Under the pieces are notes generated by a model. It saw only the letters and a program-made list of their open reading frames with translations. It made no database searches and had not been told where the DNA came from. The translations under genes were made by a program, and so were the position numbers. Below, in pieces: positions 59,824 through 64,000 of a DNA stretch of 64,000 nucleotides (position 1 is the stretch's first letter; each line of letters opens with the position of its first letter). Source of the DNA: Enterocola sp045654205 (lineage in GTDB: Bacteria; Bacteroidota; Bacteroidia; Bacteroidales; Paludibacteraceae); the NCBI GenBank assembly GCA_045654205.1, contig JAZOMZ010000013.1:1-64000 (forward strand). The letters run 5' to 3'.

Positions 59824-61068
59824 TTAATCGATTATATTTATCTCACAAGGCAAAACTTTTTCAAATTCTTGCCAAAAAGAAGGATAAGATTTGCTTACCA
59901 CATCTGGTTCGCTAATTATAATTGAACCAAACTTTATAACTGCAGGAGCAAATGCCATGGCCATACGATGGTCTTCATATGTTTTAATTACAATTTCGCT
60001 CTCTGGAGTACATTTTTCCCCATCCCAACTCAACACACCAGACTCAGTTTCTTTAAGGACATAACCTAGTTTCTTGCATTCGTTAATTAGAGCCTCTATT
60101 CTGTCTGTTTCTTTGATTTTTAAATTTCCTAAACCAGAAAATCTAAAAGGAACATTCAGTAATAGACAACTCACTACCAATGTTTGAGCAAGATCTGGTT
60201 GTTCTTTTAAAGAAATATCATAGATAGAAGGCAACTGCACTTCTTCATTTCTTGTTAGAACCACTCCGCCATCTACGAACTCAGTTTCAACTCCTAATGG
60301 TTTATAAAGTTCAACAAGATGAGAGTCTCCTTGAAGACTATTAGGTAACAGATATTTAAGTTTTACAGATTTATTTTCTGAAAGAGCAACCACAGAATAC
60401 CAGTAAGATGCTGCAGACCAGTCGTTTTCAACAGTAAATTCTATTGGGATATATTTACAAGGTGCAATTTCTATAACATTATCACACCAAGTATAATTTA
60501 TACCAAACTCTTCCATCAAAGAAAGTGTCATTTGCAAATATGGACGAGAAACCAAATCACCTTCTATTACTAGTTTAATTCCATTCTCTGTATATGGAGC
60601 TATCATTAATATAGCAGAAAGATATTGGCTACTAACATCACCTTTTATATGAAGTTCCCCACCAGACAATTTTCTACCATTAATTTTTAGCGGTGGGAAT
60701 CCATCTTTTTCTACATATTCAATATCTGCTCCTAAATTTCTAAGAGCTTCCACCAATATAGAAATAGGTCTATTTTTCATTCTCTCCGTTCCTGTCATTA
60801 CAACAGAAGTAGAAGAAACAGCATAATAAGCTGTCAAAAATCTCATTGCAGTGCCAGCGGCACCAATATTTTTTACTTCATCAACAGAAGACAACGCTCT
60901 TATAACAGCCTGAGTATCATCACAGTCTGATAAATTATTGATATTACCCTCTGCTCCACACAATGCCGCTATTACAAGCGCTCTATTAGCAATGCTTTTA
61001 GACGCTGGAAGCCCCGCTTCACAGCAAACATTATCTCCCCATTTATATATTAATTTGTTTTGTTTCAT
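59824..61068 (-). CDS. aroA: 3-phosphoshikimate 1-carboxyvinyltransferase (EPSP synthase)
   Basis: 414 residues from the ATG at 61068; a longer in-frame start at 61113 adds a hydrophobic stretch unlike the family. Condenses PEP with shikimate 3-phosphate. Motifs: LPASKSIANRALVIAAL near 20-36, GTAMRFLTAYY, SSQYLSAILMIAP, and KETDRIEALINECKKLG, with RMAMAFAP near the C-terminus. The 34-bp gap to rpiB suggests a shared transcript. Confidence 0.96.
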   Translation of the reverse strand: MKQNKLIYKWGDNVCCEAGLPASKSIANRALVIAALCGAEGNINNLSDCDDTQAVIRALSSVDEVKNIGAAGTAMRFLTAYYAVSSTSVVMTGTERMKNRPISILVEALRNLGADIEYVEKDGFPPLKINGRKLSGGELHIKGDVSSQYLSAILMIAPYTENGIKLVIEGDLVSRPYLQMTLSLMEEFGINYTWCDNVIEIAPCKYIPIEFTVENDWSAASYWYSVVALSENKSVKLKYLLPNSLQGDSHLVELYKPLGVETEFVDGGVVLTRNEEVQLPSIYDISLKEQPDLAQTLVVSCLLLNVPFRFSGLGNLKIKETDRIEALINECKKLGYVLKETESGVLSWDGEKCTPESEIVIKTYEDHRMAMAFAPAVIKFGSIIISEPDVVSKSYPSFWQEFEKVLPCEINIID

Positions 61069-61147
61069 TAGTATTTCAATCACAGACACAAAAGTACAAA
61101 AAAAATAAGACAATAAGCATACTACCTATGTTTTTTGAGCACCCAAG

Positions 61148-61179
61148 TTTGGCAGTTTGGATTTTAATAACTATATTTG
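61148..61179 (+). promoter_or_regulatory. pckA promoter
   Basis: TTTG (61148-61151), 20 nt, TATATTTG (61172-61179), followed by a leader of about 80 nt before the ATG at 61268. Confidence 0.75.
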
Positions 61180-61267
61180 CATAGTGGATTAAAAGGGAAT
61201 GTACCTATATCCAAACCTTAGAGAGTTAAAAAACTTATTATAAATTCACTAAATTAATTAAATTAAA

Positions 61268-62872
61268 ATGGCAAATTTAGATTTAAGCAAGTACGGTATT
61301 ACCGACGTGAAAGAAATTCTTCACAACCCTTCTTACGAAGTTCTTTTCGAAGAAGAAACTAAAGAAAGTCTAGAAGGTTATGAAAAAGGACAATTAACAG
61401 AGCTTGACACTGTTAACGTAATGACTGGTATCTATACAGGTCGTTCTCCTAAAGATAAATTCTTCGTTAAAAATGAAGCTAGCGAAGATAGCGTATGGTG
61501 GACTTCTGAAGAATACAAAAACGACAACAAACCATGCTCAGAAGAAGCTTGGGCTGACCTTAAAGCAAAAGCTGTTAAACAACTTTCTGGCAAACGTCTA
61601 TTCGTTGTTGATACATTCTGCGGTACTAACGAAAGCACTCGCTTAAAAGTACGTTTCATCGTAGAAGTAGCATGGCAAGCACACTTCGTAACAAACATGT
61701 TCATCCGTCCTACAGCTGAAGAACTAGCTGCTTACGGCGAACCAGACTTCGTATGTTACAACGCTGCTAAAGCTAAAGTTGACAACTATAAAGAACTAGG
61801 TTTAAATTCAGAAACTGCTACTGTATTCAACCTAAAAACTAACGAACAAGTTATCCTTAACACATGGTATGGTGGTGAAATGAAGAAAGGTATCTTCTCT
61901 TTAATGAACTACTTCAACCCACTTAAAGGTATCGCTTCTATGCACTGTTCAGCTAACACCAATATGGAAGGTACTAGCTCAGCTATCTTCTTCGGTCTAT
62001 CTGGTACAGGTAAAACTACTCTTTCTACAGACCCAAAACGTCTTCTAATCGGTGACGACGAACACGGTTGGGACGACGAAGGTGTATTCAACTATGAAGG
62101 TGGTTGCTACGCTAAAGTTATCAACCTAGACAAAGAAAGCGAACCAGACATCTACAACGCTATCAAACGTAACGCACTTCTAGAAAACGTTACTGTTGAC
62201 GCTAATGGTAAAATCGACTTCACAGATAAGAGCGTAACTGAAAATACTCGTGTTTCTTATCCTATCGATCACATCAACAACATCGCAGTTCCTTCAAAAG
62301 GTCCTCACGCTCAACAAGTAATCTTCTTGTCAGCTGACGCATTTGGTGTGTTACCTCCAGTATCAATCTTAACACCAGAACAAACTCAATACTACTTCCT
62401 ATCTGGTTTCACAGCTAAACTTGCTGGTACAGAACGTGGTATTACAGAACCAACTCCTACATTCTCTGCTTGCTTCGGTGCAGCATTCTTAAGCTTACAC
62501 CCAACAAAATACGGTGAAGAACTAGTTAAGAGAATGGAAAAAGTAGGTGCTAAAGCTTACTTAGTAAACACTGGCTGGAACGGTACAGGCAAACGTATCT
62601 CTATTAAAGATACTCGTGGTATTATCGACGCTATCTTAGATGGTTCTATCAACAACGCTCCAACTAAGAAAATCCCATTCTTCGACTTCGAAGTACCAAC
62701 CGAACTTCCAGGCGTAGATCCTAACATTCTTGACCCACGCGACACTTACGAATGTGCTTGCCAATGGGAAGAAAAAGCTAAAGACTTATCAGAACGTTTC
62801 ATCAAAAACTTCAACAAGTTCACTGGTAACGAAGCTGGTAAAGCATTAGTAGCTGCAGGTCCACAACTTTAA
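61268..62872 (+). CDS. pckA: Phosphoenolpyruvate carboxykinase (ATP)
   Basis: 534 residues. Interconverts oxaloacetate and PEP; in fermenting Bacteroidales it usually runs toward oxaloacetate, fixing CO2 on the way to succinate and propionate. Seen: TGIYTGRSPKDKFFV near 52-66, HCSANTN, the P-loop FGLSGTGKTTLS near 242-253, and DDEHGWDDEGVFNYEGGCYAK. Codon use is strongly biased, as in highly expressed genes. Confidence 0.98.
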   Translation: MANLDLSKYGITDVKEILHNPSYEVLFEEETKESLEGYEKGQLTELDTVNVMTGIYTGRSPKDKFFVKNEASEDSVWWTSEEYKNDNKPCSEEAWADLKAKAVKQLSGKRLFVVDTFCGTNESTRLKVRFIVEVAWQAHFVTNMFIRPTAEELAAYGEPDFVCYNAAKAKVDNYKELGLNSETATVFNLKTNEQVILNTWYGGEMKKGIFSLMNYFNPLKGIASMHCSANTNMEGTSSAIFFGLSGTGKTTLSTDPKRLLIGDDEHGWDDEGVFNYEGGCYAKVINLDKESEPDIYNAIKRNALLENVTVDANGKIDFTDKSVTENTRVSYPIDHINNIAVPSKGPHAQQVIFLSADAFGVLPPVSILTPEQTQYYFLSGFTAKLAGTERGITEPTPTFSACFGAAFLSLHPTKYGEELVKRMEKVGAKAYLVNTGWNGTGKRISIKDTRGIIDAILDGSINNAPTKKIPFFDFEVPTELPGVDPNILDPRDTYECACQWEEKAKDLSERFIKNFNKFTGNEAGKALVAAGPQL

Positions 62873-62898
62873 TAAAAATTTGACCTAAAATAAGAAAT

Positions 62899-62938
62899 GA
62901 GGAAGTTTCACCCCAAAAGTGACTCTTCCTCTTTTTAT
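62899..62938 (+). terminator. pckA terminator
   Basis: GAGGAAG (62899-62905) with CTTCCTC (62925-62931), inner TCAC/GTGA, then TTTTTATT. Confidence 0.8.
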
Positions 62939-62963
62939 TAAAATAAAACGAGCAATGTGAGTT

Positions 62964-63020
62964 ATAACTCCTAACTCCTAATTATTCACTGACGTTCATC
63001 AACACGTCCTAACTCCTCAC
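62964..63020 (+). repeat. Heptad repeats before the TIGR02757 gene
   Basis: ATAACTCCTAACTCCTAATT at 62966-62985 and CCTAACTCCTCAC at 63008-63020, separated by TTCACTGACGTTCATCAACA. Same CTCCTAA unit as elsewhere. The ATG of the next gene lies 7 bp after the second block. Confidence 0.55.
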
Positions 63021-63026
63021 TTTTTT

Positions 63027-63737
63027 ATGTACACCAATTTAATAGAAAAATATAACAACTTCAAATACTTCACCACCGACCCTGTGGCTGTGGTAAGAAT
63101 GTGTACTGAAAAAAGAGACATTGAAATAATGGCTGTTGTTTGTTCATGGCTAGCATACGGCAACAGAAACCAAATCTACAAAAAATGCCATTTCGCCTAC
63201 GAGATAATGAATGGCGAACCATATAAATACTTAATGTCAGGAAACTGGCAAATATACAAATCAGACAACAATTCGTTCTACAGATTATTCAAATTTTCAG
63301 ATTTTTATAATCTAATGAACTCACTATATAATATTTACACAAAAAACGAAGATTTAGAATCTTACGTCAATAATTTCATAAACAACAATCAAAATTTAGA
63401 TTATCTTGATGCACTTATTGCAGGACTAAAGGCCAATGGAATTCCCAAGAACAAACAATCTGCTTGCAAAAGACTTTGTCTAATGCTTCGCTGGCTCATT
63501 AGAGACGACAACAAAGTAGATTTAGGAATTTGGGAATCACTTAGTAAAACTAAACTTTACATTCCTCTAGATGTCCATGTAAATAGAGTTTCTAGGAACC
63601 TAGGACTACTTAAAAGAAACGCATCAGATTTCAAAGCAGTGCAAGAGTTAACTGAAAACTGCAAAAAGTATTACCCAGAAGACCCTACAATAATGGATTT
63701 TGCATTATTTGGCAGCGGATTTACTGGGAAAAATTAG
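63027..63737 (+). CDS. TIGR02757 family protein
   Basis: 236 residues, family of unknown function (distantly related to HhH-type DNA glycosylases by fold assignment in the literature I recall, not verified). Family features: FKYFTTDPVAVVRMCTEKRDIEIMAVVCSWLAYGNRNQI near the start, NKQSACKRLCLMLRWLIRDDNKVDLGIW, and the C-terminal PEDPTIMDFALFGSG. Complete. Its leader contains heptad repeats, and the T9SS plug protein gene begins 19 bp downstream. Confidence 0.88.
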   Translation: MYTNLIEKYNNFKYFTTDPVAVVRMCTEKRDIEIMAVVCSWLAYGNRNQIYKKCHFAYEIMNGEPYKYLMSGNWQIYKSDNNSFYRLFKFSDFYNLMNSLYNIYTKNEDLESYVNNFINNNQNLDYLDALIAGLKANGIPKNKQSACKRLCLMLRWLIRDDNKVDLGIWESLSKTKLYIPLDVHVNRVSRNLGLLKRNASDFKAVQELTENCKKYYPEDPTIMDFALFGSGFTGKN

Positions 63738-63756
63738 CAATTATTTAAATTATAAC

Positions 63757-64000
63757 ATGAGAAAATTACTATTTATATTATTTAGTATAGTTTGTGCTTC
63801 GACAGGCTCAGCAACCGTATACGCTCAGACTTATAACACAGAGTCGCTAAAGAAGAACATTAAGTCTGTGCAGATAAACAACTACTTCAAAGCACCACAC
63901 TACCCTGTTATATCGCTTGAAGAAGATGAATTCGTCACACTAAAATTTGACGATTTATCAAACAAAGAAGAAACATACACATACAAAATTATACATTGCA
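63757..64000 (+). CDS. Type IX secretion system plug protein (DUF5103), N-terminal part
   Basis: Open to the right edge (81 codons seen). Signal peptide MRKLLFILFSIVCASTGSAT then VYAQ. The mature start (IKSVQINNYFKAPHYPVISLEEDEFVTLKFDDLSN) and YTYKIIHC fit the DUF5103 family, the plug of the T9SS translocon. The signal peptide's ASTGSAT is encoded by CTTCGACAGGCTCAGCAACC, a GC-rich motif that I recall as a dispersed repeat in Bacteroidetes. This fits with the T9SS-sorted proteins in this window. Confidence 0.8.
   Translation, partial: MRKLLFILFSIVCASTGSATVYAQTYNTESLKKNIKSVQINNYFKAPHYPVISLEEDEFVTLKFDDLSNKEETYTYKIIHC

Overview
The window comes from a low-GC member of the Bacteroidales. Three things point there: gene promoters of the Bacteroidetes type (TTTG, 19-20 nt, TAnnTTTG) in front of many genes; a type IX secretion (T9SS) C-terminal signal on secreted proteins plus the start of a T9SS plug protein at the right edge; and family-specific neighbours (DUF4290-murA, ftsX-DUF3098-uppP-truB-queA, fused secDF, DUF6242-coaD). 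I see no rRNA, tRNA, CRISPR array, transposase, integrase or prophage gene.

Layout. 1-3405: the 5' part of a very large secreted PKD/Ig-like repeat protein (minus strand, runs off the left edge). 3626-9103: a minus-strand housekeeping run (paaK-like ligase, ACT protein, CPA antiporter, surE, small membrane protein, lpxB). 9357-12100: tsaB, DUF4290, murA. 12097-19029: tilS, a TetR regulator, lipid kinase, aroC, a SlyD-like isomerase and lptD. 19185-25847: an amidase, an MCE protein, then a tight dnaA-miaA-centred operon ending in an outer-membrane protein and a phosphoesterase. 25850-27029: RNase H and mscL.

The accessory part is 27030-38043. It holds an Abi_2/AbiF-like HEPN protein behind a strong promoter and a short terminator-ended leader RNA. 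Next comes a minus-strand cluster of surface proteins: a T9SS-secreted adhesin with sixteen 207-bp repeats, an outer-membrane protein, and two FISUMP-domain paralogues with a PD-(D/E)XK nuclease-like gene between them. At its head lies a free-standing structured RNA with its own promoter and terminator. The last ~190 bp of the two FISUMP genes are much richer in G+C than the rest of the genes. They align without gaps and differ mainly at first and second positions of NNY codons, which looks like variable regions of a diversity-generating retroelement whose template and reverse transcriptase are not in the window.

38044-63737 returns to core genes: MBL hydrolase, pnp, YfhO-like membrane protein, ftsX operon, secDF, a secreted GH13 amylase with a SUMF1-type lipoprotein, a radical SAM protein, two lipoproteins, coaD, rpiB, aroA, pckA and a TIGR02757 protein. 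The start of the T9SS plug protein is at 63757.

Two palindromic repeat families and a heptad repeat (TTAGGAG/CTCCTAA) are scattered between genes and in places have become part of coding sequence (tsaB, amidase, truB; a short GC-rich insert in the plug protein signal peptide).
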